Positions 22,654 through 37,600 of a stretch of 64,000 nt of DNA are shown here, in pieces. Under the pieces are notes generated by a model. It saw only the letters and a program-made list of their open reading frames with translations. It did no database searches and had not been told where the DNA came from. Both the position numbers and the translations under genes were made by a program. How positions within the stretch are numbered: position 1 is the stretch's first letter; each line of letters opens with the position of its first letter. This DNA comes from Astropecten irregularis (taxonomy: Eukaryota; Echinodermata; Asteroidea; Paxillosida; Astropectinidae): assembly GCA_963971285.1 (NCBI GenBank), contig OZ020244.1, forward strand, positions 22,506,001 to 22,570,000, in the 5' to 3' direction.

Positions 22654-25600
22654 CTAAACATTGGTAGGTTTCTCAGTCGTAACTTCCTCCGGCATTGAAC
22701 TACATACCATTTCATAATCCATAGGAGCAACATCTGTAAACATCGGGGCTGTGACGAGTCGCCAACGCTTTCGTTGGATAAAACCAGAAAAGGTAAATAT
22801 TTGTCAGTATACTGTTCGACGATTTTTCGATAGTGGAGTTCAAAGAAGGGATAAATGATATTTCGTAAAGGGCATTTGAAGTTCTCAACTTACTTTATAT
22901 ATCAAAGGTTTTATTTTACATGCTCAACTTGGTATGAGTATTGTAAAAGATTAAAGGTGCAGTATACAGTATTGGTATAACATTATACCCTAACAGAAAT
23001 GTTCACAGATTTACGTATAACTTTCAGGGTATGAAGATGGTGCTAGTAGAAACATAGACCTATTCCAATCAATATTTCCGCCTGAAATGGTGTATTTATC
23101 CACAACGAGTAAAACCAAACTACCAAAACATTTTTGATCTTCGGAAGATAAAAAAAATCTTTACGTTTTAATTGTATAAGGAATTGAGTCGTTCGGCGGT
23201 ATTTCCTCGGGACTCGGCCAATCATGAGCTCAAATTTTCTCAGGCTTGTTATTCCATGCTGCAGTAGACAAAGTTTGAGTGCTGTTTTGTGTTTTGTGAC
23301 CTTTACGTTACCAATTATGTATTATACATTTAAACATTTACCGTAAGTAATTTTTTCCTTATTTTAATTAGTATCAGCGTTACCATTCATTTACTCGTTT
23401 TTCTTAAGAAATAATGTGTCCAAAAAGGGGTTTCCCTGGCCCTCACCTGACATTGCGTATCCCCGGCCATACCAACATTGACACATTGCACATCAGTTGA
23501 CGTTTATGCAGACTATAGCTGCCGAGCTCAGCTGGTCGCCTCAATTGGGGGTCGAATTGGCAGATAAATGAACCCCATGACCTCAACATGAACCACATTA
23601 ATTGTTCACAAGGGCCATGAATTTTGACCCCAAAATTAGGACATTTCTTTATACAAGACTCACCTCCCGTATGGTTCCCTTTGCAGTGGCTAGTTTGTAC
23701 ACAACATACACCGGTATGCAGACCGTGGAATTAAGAGTGAAGAGCCAGCCTATTCCCTCGCCCCATAGTGGAAAGGTGTAGTCATTGTACGATAGTGGTT
23801 GCCAGGAAACAACGTTGAATACCCAGATGGCCTAAATAATACAAACGTTTACACAAAGTATGAACATTAACTTCATGCACTGCCACATGAACACCCGAAC
23901 ATTTTCAAATTCCCTCTTTTTCCCGCCATTATGGTCCCTCCCGTCGTTGACTAATATTTGGTTTTTGGAACATGACCACAAAGAAAAACAGCTACTGTAA
24001 ATAAACAATACAATTAATAAACTGCTGCAAACTGCTCATCAGCCACAAAAAATGACCTGAAATGATTGGAGTTAATAGGAGGGCCTGACGCGATTCGATC
24101 CTAGCAGGATCTTTCTCCTTTTTTAGCCTTTGAGAAAGATACGGCTAGGATCGAAACGCGTCAAGCCCTCCTAACTCCAAGCACTGTAAATTAAAGAAAC
24201 CACAAATTGCAGACTACACAACTTTTGTCAGAGGAATTTCGAAAATTTTGAAACAAAATCTCAATTAACACATTCAAAGAAGAAAAACAGGCAATTGAAG
24301 ATCCCAATAAACAAAAAAGAACAACCAACTATCTTACATACACCAGGCAAAATTTAAAGAAATAAAAAGTAAATTCAATTGATTCAGAAAAACGCATGAA
24401 GTATAACTGCAGTGGATTCCTACCAGTACTATACCCGGAGTGACAAACATCCAACACCACTTGAACCATACAAAAGGTCGATAACCAATCATTCTCTCAA
24501 TGTCCTGATAGAAACGTTCAGCACCTATAAACAATGGGAGTCAAGATCAATCAATGATAAAACATTGAAGTACACTATACATTATGCAACAACTATATGG
24601 TATTGTACTGCAATTCACAAGATATTGTACTCATAAGAGCATTGTTGAAAATTTCATGCAATGGCTTTCAAAGTCACAATTTTGGATACTAGAATTCTCC
24701 TATTAAAAAGGAAGATTGGGACATTGTAATGACTATACACAGGGACCAAATCTCATGGTTTTATATCATTAGCCCTTGCAGTTTATGCTGTATAAAGCTC
24801 CATATATACTTTAACTTCTGTCTCGACATTTTGAGATTGAATGCTTCTTTCTGAGCAATCATGGAAAGCTTAAAGGGAGGCAGTAAAAGATTGGTCTGTG
24901 GACCAATGGCCCCTCCCTCGCCTCCCAAGGAACAGCTTGCTGGGATGGTGGGTAGGGGGGCTTAGCAATCCTGTATAGAATTTCACAGATGACTTTTACT
25001 GTATCTTCCTTGATATTTTTGGCCATGAATCAGCATTTCTTTGTTAAAAACCAAAGTATGATATTACCTTAAAAATCAAATCTAAGCCCTGAGGCTTGGC
25101 CAAAATAATACCAACTCACCGTAAATCCATCCAATTGTTAAGCACTCGAAGAATGCCATGCACAACAAAACCATGCCACTGGCTGAGTAATAGTCATACA
25201 CCTGAAATACATACATTCCGCCCTGGAGGAGATAAAAAAAAAGTAAATAAATAAATACATTTTATGCAAACAATATACATGCATTGCCCTTCAACGACGT
25301 AAATAAGCCATTCATTAAGTGCCTTTTGAGAATCATGCGCTGGCTAAGGTGGGATTCGAACCCACGACCTCCTGCTTACTGGTGCAGATGCCACAATGCC
25401 ATAAGTACATTTAGTTATCCGGTATAGTGCAAACGCTGGGTGCTGACACAGGCCGAGAGTGTACTGACGCTATCTATTTTCATGTCTAAGATGTGAAAAA
25501 GAAACTAGTACACATGCATCATAATGATTTGAAATTGTCCTCGGCACAAAGGCAAAAAGATCAACGAATGGACGAGCAAACAAACGTCCTGACTAACACA

Positions 25601-28600
25601 CAAAACTGGATCCATTGTGTATTTAGAAACCATGCACAAGGAAAGCAGCGGGTACATGGACTTATAGTCTTGTATTGTTGGTTGCACTTTGTATAGGCTA
25701 TAATAACCTAAAGGTTATGTAATCATAAAGATGTCATCATCGGCCCTCCCCTATGCAACCCCCACCCCCCCCCCCCCCCCTAACCCCCCCTCTCCCTCCC
25801 TCCGAGTGCGTTTTGTTATGCCTAGTTCACACCAACGGCGCATGCCGCGCTTTAAATCGGCAAGCAAAGCGCCGTCATTTTTGTTTACTTTTCCAAAAAT
25901 ATCCCGATCTCCTAAGTAATGTTACGCTCTGATACGCTCTGATACGAACTGGTTGCCGCTTTGGGACGAATTATTTCCCGACTTGTTACGATTCCTCACG
26001 CTTTGATCCCGCTTTGATACGCTTTCAATCACGCCCTGATAAGCTTTGATAAGCTTTATTACGCTTTATTTCGCTTTGATGCGATTATGACGCTTTAAAT
26101 CAGGCTCTGATACGATTATCAAGCTCTGTTGTGCATTGTTACGCTCTGTTAAGCTCTGTTACGCATCGGAAAATGTCGAGATCACCGATTTCATGCCGTT
26201 TTTGATCCAGAGCCTATATAAAGTTGCAGCATATCCACACAATCATTGAATCTTTGACTCCAGAACACGATGGCAGAACAACAAGATCCAGAAGTTCCAG
26301 ATGTACCAGAGCAAATCTTGAGACATGTTAACGAAGCGTGTCAAGTGGTGACAGAACATGAAGACTGGGGTCCCCGCTTTGAACCAAGCTCTGTTAAGCT
26401 TTCGTACGCTTTGAGTCAAGCTTTGCTGAGTTTTGTTACGCTTTGTTAAGCTTTGATACGCCCTCTGCGCTTTAATCAATTCGTGACAGAGCGCCCCAAA
26501 TTTTTAAACAGTTTAAAAATTTTTGGCGCTCTTGCCGAATGTCCCGCTTTACTCCAAGCTTTCCCACGATCTATTGCGTTAACCAAGCTTTGTCACGCTT
26601 TGATGCCGCTTTGCACGCCGCTTTAAAGCGCCATCAAAGCGCCATCAAAGCGCCGTTGGTGTGAACCATACATTACTGAACAACTTGCGTACGTTTGTCA
26701 CCATGGTCAACCCCAATGCGAATGAGATGATACAGTAGACCAGTATGAAGAACTCTCTGTTGTAACCCCGACGAAGCCTTGGAAAGAGATCCACCACAGC
26801 CGTGACGAAGCCTTCCACGGCTACAAACTGGAGAAAAAACAAACAAACAAAACAATTAAGTTATCAAATGCAGACTCTTGAGCAAAAATATCAAGAAAGA
26901 TACAACAACAGTCATCTGTGAAATTTACAGTCCCATAACGGTGTCCACTCTTTGAGAAAACAATGAAAAACACCCACGATATATATATTTTTTTTTATCT
27001 TTCACCTTTATTTTTTACCTTTTAAAGATCAAAATTGTTTTTGGGTTTACATCCTTGATTAATACAACATTTCAGGCAGAAAAAGTGAACGATATGTTTC
27101 TACCATCACCATTTTCATACCCTGTAAGTTATAGGTAAATCTGTGAAAGTTTAAGTTTCGGTATGCTACCAAAGTACCTTTGAATGAGCTTGACTCACTG
27201 ATAGAAAGATGCATGATCTAACAACACTGACAAAAAGCTAGTCTTCACGAAATTCTTAGGATTAACCATTAAAACGACGAGTTGTAAACATCAGCATAGT
27301 TTGTTTGCATTGTGACATCGCATTTTGCTTACTACCAATCATTATTGGGATTGATCCGCATCCAAGATCAATATTGGCGGTTGTAGAATTGGACGTTTAT
27401 CGTACAATTTTTACCTGGCTATCTAGACCCATGAGGAGCAACATGAAGAAGAAGATGCAAGACCATAGCGGAGCTGTCGCCGGCATCATAGCAAGGGCCT
27501 TAGGGTAGGCTATGAAGGCAAGTCCCGGACCTTTCATGGATGAAGCCCCGCAACAAAAAATCATCAAGAAAGTCGGTCAGAATTTATTGAGATTTCAACG
27601 GTTTTTTTCTGTAACAATTTAGGCCTACGACCATTTTGAAAATAAAATGCGAACTAAAAAAAGACTTAAAGGGAACAATTATGAGTAGCCTATTTGGTGT
27701 TTTTTTAATAGTTGACTGATAGCTTTTAAGTTAGAATGATTATACTGACGTCAAGAATTGGAAATTTAACTGGGTTTGTTTTCTTTGTTCGTGAAAAATC
27801 ACTGAAAATAGTTTTTAGAGTTTAGGAGGGCCTGACGCGTTTCGATCATAGCATGTTCTTTATCAAAGGCAGAGTGACAGAAACAAACATGTATAAAGAA
27901 GGTCAAACATATAAGTCAAGATGCAAAAATTGTTTTAAATCGTGATTTAAATCGCGACCAGAAATAATCCCACATTGGCGCACTGCTTCGTAGCTCATCC
28001 AAAAAAAGAATGGCCCCCAAAACAAATGATTTTGTCTCTTCGCTCACAAAGTCCAAAATGCAAATCCGAACCAAAGCAAACTTCCCGCAGGCTTCACTTG
28101 ATTGGGAAAAGCCGCTTGATTTTTGAACACTGCTTTACACAGACCATGAAACAATAATCACCACCTTTATCAGGCAACTTCGCAGGGATCGAGGGTTGAG
28201 GTTGTACAGTATATGAATCTTGTTCCACTTACAAAATCAAAGGCTTTTCCACTCTGATCGGGAAAAGCCAACATTCCGAATAAAACCAAAGGCTTTTCCA
28301 CTTCGGTAATGGAAAAAAGCCAAAATTCCCAATAAACCAAAAGGCTTTTCCGTTTCGCTTGAGAAAAGGCAATTATGAACACAGGTCAGCAACTTTTACA
28401 CAGTCCAGACAATAGGAATTATTTACCCACCTTTATCTGCAACTTCGCTGATGTCCATATTCTGTTCCCGGGCCATGAAGCCCAAGATGGAGAAGATGGT
28501 GATCCCCCCGTACAGACTGGTCAAGCTGTTGATGGATACTATGATCAGGGTATCCCTACAGAAAGATAGAAGCATTGATAAGAAGATTTAGCAGATATCC

Positions 28601-31600
28601 CTGGAAAGAATAAATGCATTGGTGATTGTAAACTTCGGGATCATCCTGTGGTTTTATCACACGCCGGAACGACCGTGAATACGTTCGGTTGCGCATGCTG
28701 TGCAATATTATAAATAAAAAAAAACAGGGTTCCGAACTTTACAATCGCCGACACATTGAAAGAACAATATAGCTGGTATGAGCACTGAGCGAGCCACGAT
28801 TTGATTTGTAATACTTTCAAAGTTGCTTGGAGATAGGGGGAGGGCCGGACGCGTTCCCATCTATTTATGAGCCGAGGATTTTTCTCGAAGGCTTATTTTT
28901 GTGCAGTTAAACTGCGAGTTGTTTTGCACATTATGGGCCCTGTCAAGATTTCAGAGGTCAGATTCGGATCGAAAAATTATACTTTGACAGAGGCCGATCA
29001 CTTTCACCGAATTGCAGTGTGATTGACTTACTTGTAACAGTCGTTATTGAATTTGTTGTAACTCCCCAGCGCGATAAGGCATCCAATGCCAACAGCATAG
29101 GAGAAGAAAATTTGGGTTCCTGCATCAATCCAAACCTGTTAAAATTGAAACAAAATTTCAGCCTTGAAAATAAAACTTGAAATCCATGACTTCTATTTTC
29201 TTTCTTCCTTTTAGTTTTTAAATTGGCCTTGACCTAGCCATAGACGTACGTTGTATACATTCTCTTGCACGGTGAACCTTTTTTCCATTATGTTCAAAGA
29301 CATTTTGAAAGGTGAGTACAAAAATGTATTGCCTTGAATGTTTGAAACTTTATGAAAATGAAATCAAAATAAATAAAAACATTCAGAGCAGTTCGAGTCT
29401 GGGGCCAATTTCATAGAGCTGCTTAGCACAAAAATTCGCTAAGCATGACATTTCTGTCACAATAAAAACCGGATTAACAACAACATTTCCACGTGTTGTG
29501 TATCACTTGCAATATTGTTCTTTGGCTGTTGTTCACTGACCATGAATATCAAATCAAATTTTCATTGGTGGTTTGTTTTATTGGGCATGCCATTTTTTGT
29601 GCTAAGCAATCTTTTGTGCTAAGCAGCTCTATGAAATTGGCCCCTGGTCTGTGTTTTCGTAAATAAAGATTGGATTGTAAATTGCTTTTTCAAAGATGTT
29701 TTTCCCTCTTTTTGGAATATGTATAAATCTTGTAAAAAGCTACAGCAATCCAGCTCAACCCCTCCCTATACAATCTGCTATATCTTGAATGTGGGTGATG
29801 GTGAAATCTCCGTCTATAGTTAATAAAAGGTCTATGAGATTTGGGGCAAGTTTTTGTATAGCGATACCCATATATCTCTGGAATGGACTGGTTCCTTTGT
29901 GCCATTCTATCATTAATTATGAACAGTGCATTGGTGCAAGACATCTGTTATGTAAGCAAAAGCTTGCCCCAAACCATTATTTTGATATAGCAACAGTATC
30001 TTTAGTCTATAGATAATTCAGGTCTTGATGTTTACGTATAGTGAACCAGAATTCAGTGTACCAGATTTTGTTCAATTTTAACGAAAGGTCACTTTATCGC
30101 GAAAGCATGAAGTACCTGGCTGTCCGCCAAACGCGTCATATTGGGGCTTAGGTAATACACCAGTCCATCAACAGCTCCGTCCAGGGTAACCCCGCGAATC
30201 ATGAGCACTGTTAGCACAACATAAGGGAAGGTTGCCGTGAAGTATACAACCTAGACGATATAACAAACAAACAAAATCCATGTAATGTGTGTCGGAATGA
30301 TGACATGTTTGCATAGTGAAATGCAAACGTGATATGATATTGGAATGATGATATGCTGAATAGGGGTCTACAATAGGTAGGGCTGAATAGAGCCGCTTAA
30401 AGGTAGTATCATACTTTGTTTTTTTCAAAGAAGTACAGATTCATGGGCAAACATATCAAGGATATCAAGAAGATATACAGTCACAGTCATCTGTGAAAAT
30501 TTCAGTCCCATACGGTGCCCACTTTTCGAGAAAATCGTGAAAAACGGCCACAGTATTTCTTAATTTCTTTCTCAAAATCTTTTTGATCTTTTAAAAGTTC
30601 AAAAAGATTTTCGGTCCTTGTTTGACTAATTTCTGGATAAATACACCATTTGAGGCGGAAAGATTTTAACGGTATGTTTCTACCAGCACCATCTTCATAC
30701 CCTGAAAGTTAAACGTACATCTGTGTGAACATTTCTGTTTTGGTTTCTTACCAAAGCATGATACTACCTTTAAGCACCAATATTTGCTTTAAGCACCAAA
30801 AACCTTTGCAAATAAAACCAAAAACCTTTGCAAATAAAACCAGTATGTCATGTGGATGTTAAGCAGTAAACATCACATAAAAATTTGGTTGGTAATCCTG
30901 TTTGATCATGGAGGTATAAAAAGTCATTTTTATACCTCCGAGTCAAGAGCAGTAAACATCACATAAACATTTGGTTGGTAATCCTGTTTGATCATGGAGG
31001 TATAAAAAGTCCTTTTTATACCTCCATGGTTTGATCAAGGAAGACTGTTCATGCTATAAGCAAATTTGTTGCTTAAGCAAGGACACACAAAACATCCAAG
31101 CATCCAAAAAAAGATCCAAAACACACCGCAAGAAGATACCCATAGTGATACTAACTATCAAACAAACGCGCATAATGATTAATGGAGCCACGGCAAGCTC
31201 TAATGCTAGTAACTGAATACAACAAAATTGAATTCAATAACCAAATGGAAAAATGAGGGGTGTCTGGGGTGATGTATACTTGAAATAATGGAATGGAGGA
31301 TTTAACAATCAGAGGGAAAGGGAATGGAAATATAAGATCCAGTGCTAACACATAAAACGTTTCCAACCAAAAGAAGAAAAATTAATGGTTAAGTACGTAA
31401 ATATAAGTTTCAAACAATCCGCACGTGGTATACCTTGCCGGTTGAGCGTACACCCTTCCAGATACAGAAGTATACCAGGACCCATGCAAGCAGCAGACAT
31501 AGGGCCAACTCCCACTGGACTGTCCCTAGCTCCTCAAGACCAGACGAGATGCCCAGTACCCGCCGCCTGCAATGAACAGCCAACGAGAGGCAATTAAACA

Positions 31601-34600
31601 CTTGTAGTTTGTTCATGGGTGCAAGGAAATGGAAATTCTCTACCGTATTGGTTTACCAAAGTGGCGTAATTGAAAGAAAACTGCACACCGACTGGAACAT
31701 CCTTTTTAAATGAAGCAAAAATTATGAGGCTTAGACTAAGACAAAAAAGTGAATCGACTCTATTCGTTATTTTGAAGTTCAAGTATAAATTTATAATCCA
31801 AGAAAGATTTAAGGCTTTGCAGTTTGCATGGTGACAATAGGTATGTGGATCGGTTTCAGCGAAAACACCACGTAGGAATCGTTCGTACTTTCACACTTCT
31901 TATTTCGTCGTACTTCTCAATAATTAATGTATAATCAGCCTATAATATCCATTTTTGGTACATAACGGTGTTAAGGCAAGTTGAAAATATGCATTAAAAT
32001 TAATAGTTACAATTTTATGCAGTTATTCTGGTTAAATGTTGCAAAAGATTATATAAGATAAATGGCAGCAGTAAAGAATTTAAGGAAAAAGATCTATTTT
32101 CTTCTGGATGGAATGTTGGAAATATATAAGAGATAAAATAAATGACAGTAAGAGGATTTGATCAAAAGAGAAGTAGTCATTAGGTAATACACTTAGTATA
32201 CAGAAGAACGATGGAATATCTTACTCAAAAAATTCTTTAACGGGAGACGAGTTGGTTCCATTGGTACAATTAACATTCTCGTCCAATAGTAGATCATGTG
32301 ATGTGTATGATACTGTTACGCTACTCTCATTAATGAAGGATGTAGACAAAGTATTATTGCTGGACTAGAAAAGAAAATAGATTAATAAAAAAGTTAATAC
32401 CACATGTGAATTAGTAATGTTTAACAAATATAGGTGTATCTATATAACTGGTTTGAGGTTATTATGTACTTTGCAATATTACACACAGGTTTTTGCTTTG
32501 CATTTCAACTTTTTTTATCATTGGGGTCTCAAACTTTCCAGCTATTTCCTGTCCAAGTCGTGGGGAAGAAAACGTCATAGGATTTGATTTTCATGCTTCA
32601 AGTATATCCACATATTTGTTTCAATAAAGTTTCAGCAAAATACAGAAAAATTATAATTATGTAAATACAGTTCACTCGGCATGCAGTATAGTTGCAGTTG
32701 CCGATTGACATTGGTTTGCTCGCTTATAGTGATTGATTGATTGATTCGTTCATTCATTGATTGACAGATTTGGCACTGGGTGTGGCGTCCAATGAGACAC
32801 AAACTGATTGAAGGCCTTGAAAATAATCCATCTTGAACTTGGAATTTGGGATAACTTGAATGCGCTGCCTTAGTGAAATGCAAACGTGATATTGTCGCTG
32901 CTGACAAACTGAAGTGTACAAAACCAATTCAGCTGATATTAACGGTGAATCTGAGAATCTTTCATTGCCCACATTGTTTGCTACAGTGGTATTTCGCAAA
33001 TAACTATTGTTTATATTCTGCTGTTCAGTCACCGTGTCCGCATTTTAAAGGTAAAAATTGTGTCAATTATAAACGAGGCAACACTGACGTTATATGCTAC
33101 ACTGCAACATTCGGTATTCCACTCGTTATCACACGTCGACCATGGAAGTTCCGTGGTGAAAGAGGAGAAGAGAAACATCAGACACCAGGATAAGATGACG
33201 ATGTAATATTGATTCATCCAAAATGTAATCACGGTAGTTGCAAAACCGATTCCTGCAAAATGACAGAGAAGTTGTTAATCTGAATTTAGAATAGCAATCT
33301 TTTAAAGATATAATACAGTTACATACCCAAAATGTTCACAGATTTACGTATATATACAGGTAACTTTCAGGATATAACGATGGTGCTGGTAATAATAATA
33401 ATAATCATTATAAATACTTAAAAAACTCTTTCCATGTCAAAGACATCACAAAGCGCTGTACAGTTAAAACATCTCCAAATTATGAGCAATTATAGTTACA
33501 GAGGTATATATCAAAAAGTCGGTAACAATATTTTTAAATCCAATCCATAGCACACATTTATAAAAAAAAATAACAAATTAAGTTTAGAAACATACCGTTA
33601 ACATATTTTTTCCGCCTGAAATGCTCAGCTGTATTTATTCAGAAATTGGTAAAACAAAGACCGAAAACAGTTTTGATCTCGGGGTAAGATATGACTATCC
33701 TTCATGTTTTAATAAGAAATATTGCGTCGGTTTTTCCCTATTTTCTCGTGCCTCAAAATAATGTCCGATTGAGCTCAAATTTTCACAGATTTGTTATTTC
33801 ATGTACATGCTGGATCAGACAAATTGTGAGTGCTGTTGTGTGACCTTACCAATCATCATCTTTTAAAGGTGAGCCGGCGACAATTTGTCCAAAATATTGA
33901 AATTTAAATGATGTTGGTGGTAACATTGGCTCTTTTATATCAGCCTCTGCCCCGCCGTCTAAATCGTGGTCAACTGAGATGGCATGTAATTTAGACAACT
34001 CCAATCCATGTTGCCACTTCAAATTAAGCAAGGCTGTATTTATGCAGAACATGTTCCTATTTTACTGAAAATCAATGTTTGTGAATTTGTTTTATTTGGT
34101 GTACATATAATATGGACGCGAAATTCAGGTGAGTACTCACACGTCTTTGTGAGAAACTACCCGACACAATTTTTCTTATGAAACATTAAAGAATGAAGTT
34201 GATCTTACCACGAGATCAACTTCAGTTTTCGGTCTTTGTTCTGGATAATACAGCTTTTCTGCCAAAAAAGAAGAAGAAGAATTTAACGGTATGTTTCTAA
34301 CTATCCCGAAAGTTATACGTATAATCTGTGAACATTTCTGTTTGGGTATAATAATTATGTTACCAATCCTGTACTGGGCCGGTATTCACGAAACTACTTA
34401 AGTCACAAAATTATAAGCACCCCACTTAAATACCCAACTTAGACGACTCTCACTGACTAAGTGGTATTCACGAAGCGTTTTCGCTAAGTGCCCCGCTTAC
34501 TTTCGAGTCTTAAATTTAAGACTGGTCCGACCTGACTTAAGTGGGGCACTAGGGTGTCATGGCCGCTTTTTTACGTGCCGCGCACCGCATAATTTCTGCT

Positions 34601-37600
34601 AAATAAACTCTTCATAGGGAGAGAATAGATCATGAAAGGTGCGATCCCTTAGCAGAATGTACGGACGGGGAACTTTACTCAAGAGATAGATGTGATAGGA
34701 ATGGTATTTTGTTCGTAACTTTTGAGCTAATAAATGAACAAATCGAGTCGCCACGGCGGTGCTATTTCTGCGGAGATCAAGGTATAGTGATATAGCGCCG
34801 CAGCGCAGTACATACATTTACATGATGATGTACTAACACGTAAACTATGCTTGCGGAACTTTTTTTCTTCATGAAAGTAGGCCTATCCAAAATCATCATT
34901 ATAAAATATAGTCCTTAGTCGGTACGTCTTTCAAGAACACAAGACTTAGAGAGTTTGTGAGGTGGCCAGCGGTCGCAGACACGTAAATATCCAAAGGGGA
35001 TATTTTCAAAATAATTGCAAGATTTCCAGACGTAACTTCACTGGTTTGATTGACAGCGCACAGTAGGCCTACATACAACCGTATTTCACACCTTCAAAAC
35101 ATGTTGTAAATAGTAATAATTGACCATAACAAAATGTACAATTTGTTGTGGATGACAAAAGTATTTTCACACAAATAAATGCCCACCATGATGATGAAAA
35201 CCTTGTCAGGGATCATGTAGTCCACACGTATTTCCTGTAAGTTTATAACTCCGTTCACAAAAATCACAAGTTCACTCACAACACAAGCCAAAACATTACG
35301 CACTGCATGTACTGTATACTGCATTATGTTTACATTGTACAGTGTATACATTATACAGTGCGTAAACAGAGTCGTCCCGTCCATTCAAAATAGTAGGTCA
35401 AGTTCATGAAACAATTTGCATAAATTTGATACAAATTTAAAACAATTTGATACACAAGAAAGTACTCACGGCGTGCATGTACTGTATATAATGAGAGGTT
35501 GAAATAATTGTCAACAAACAGACTCCTGTCGGGATTTTCACTTGCAAAATTGCTGGCAAAAATTGGTGATTATTATAGAAGGTTAGTAAGCGTTATAGGT
35601 TATTCACAAACATGACTGAAACATAATGATAATGAATATTGTCAACAATATTTAGTAGCTGACAGCCTAAATAAATAATCTGAATTTTGTGTGCAACAAG
35701 TGCACATAAAATTATTTATCAGAGAGAAGTACAAATTGGTTCCAGTGTAAAGCTAATTTGGATACTAGTAAAACGTGCCCAACAAAATCAGTAAAAACAA
35801 GCAGCTAGGAAAACGGTAATGGTAATTAATTGATTAATTGATTGCGCCGATCGTGTAGTCTTGGCAACGATTGTTGACGTTAGACTTTCACACATGCGCA
35901 ACAGAAAAATTTTCACCAACAAACCTAAGTGGGGTACTAAGATAAGTGGGGTACTAAGTTGTTTCGTGAATACGTCCTTAAGCGCCCAACTTAAGTTAGC
36001 GGGGTGCTTGAGACTTAAGTACATAACTTAAGTACCCCACTTAGTAAGTTTCGTGAATTTGATATTCACGGTCAGCGAACAACAGCCAAAGAACAATCAC
36101 AAGTGATACACAACAAGTGGACATTTGGTTGTTAACCCTGTTTTTATTATAAAGACAGAAATGTCATGCTTAGCAAATTGTTGTGCTTAACAGTTTTATG
36201 AAATTGGCCCGAGAGTTTTCAGTGAGCTGTATACTCCGTGGCTGGAAGGAACAATATTTTTTTAGGCTGGCCTTGCCAATTGGTTGTCTCCTGCCCGGAG
36301 GCTTTGCCTTTATAAGCCTTTAGGCTTATAGGCATATGATCATTGTGATGCTCGACAAGGCGATATAATTATTATATTCAACAATTACTGACCTTTAAAT
36401 ATCGGGCATATTTCCCAAGCTTTAATGCCTCCCTGAGACATGAACTGGCCAAGAGCGACCTCCATAAAGAACAGCGGTAGTCCCCCAGCAATGGCGCATA
36501 TGAAGTAAGGAATCAAAAATGCTCCTATAAAAAAGATGATCAAGAAGAAACTGTTATAAAACTGACGAAACTTATAGCACATAAAACCGAAGAATCATAC
36601 ATCAAGATGCTGAGCAAAAAGAAAAATGGTCAAATAAATTAAATGACCTCAATTTGTGTTAAATAAAAAATATAGAACTTGACACGTCTTGCGAAAGGAT
36701 TTTTTGCTTGTCAAATCACTAGGGTTAAATATTAGTTCGAAAGAAACTATAGGCCGCGTGGTTTGTCTTTGGGAAAAAATCAATACTTCAAGTTCAAGTA
36801 CAGTAAAAGAAAAGCAATTAACAACGACCATCATCTACTTTTCCAAATACATTTATCACAATGTATATTATATTATAATTATACAGGCCTAGACTATGGA
36901 CATTTCTTTGAAAGCTGTATTTGACAATATGACCGAGGCCCAGCTAGAAGGGTTGGTGTCCGTCAGGCGCGGTTCTAGAGTCAAAATTTTGGGGGGGCTA
37001 GAAGAGCCATTATTTTTTTTGGGGGGGGCTAGAAGACCCAATATTTTGGGTTCTTCTAACACTCGCTTCTGCTATGTCTTATTAGGGGTCGAAAAACATG
37101 CACATTATAGCCCACATAACGCGTTTTTTTATGTAATTGGCGCTTAATAACTGAAAAAAATCCAGTATTTTCAATTTTTTTTTTCGCTTGCATTTTTTTT
37201 TGGGGGGGGGGGGGCTATATAGACAACATTTTTGGGGGGCTGTAGCCCCCCTGTAGAACCGCGCCTGGTGTCCGTACTGTTGTTGTGCACGTTCCTAATA
37301 AAGTAATATTTCATGGCTGCGAATTGCGATATCATGCAGCACGTCAGCTGGATTAAGGTTTTTGGGAGCAGTTATTTCTATAATTAGTGTAGGCCTATAC
37401 TTACCTCCTCCGTTTTTATAGCAGAGATAAGGAAATCGCCAGATGTTTCCCAAACCAACAGCAAAGCCGATACAAGAGAGAATGAAGTCTAGTCTTCCCG
37501 TCCACTGTTCGCGCTGTTTCGGCTGTTTATCCTCCTCATCACAGATACTAATATTATGTTTCTCTCTATTGCACTGAAGAGGCTGGCCGTGCCCGTGGAC

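Larger units (their letters stand above)
25825..26665. mobile_element. TIR element with degenerate GCTTTGATACG repeats
   Basis: Ends GTTCACACCAACGGCGC and GCGCCGTTGGTGTGAAC are exact 17-bp inverted repeats. Inside are many degenerate copies of TACGCTTTGAT / TACGCTCTGAT, on both sides of a non-repetitive core at about 26165-26390. The core holds a TATA box and an open frame, listed separately. The element lies in SLC6 intron 10. Confidence 0.85.

Noticed and set aside
25338..25405. Functional tRNA gene
   Set aside because: The T arm and B box are intact, but the 5' half does not pair to form an acceptor stem and the anticodon loop has eight bases.
35094..35384. 96-codon minus-strand frame inside the 1.7-kb TIR element
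   Set aside because: AT-rich, hydrophobic translation with no transposase motif; kept only as part of the element.
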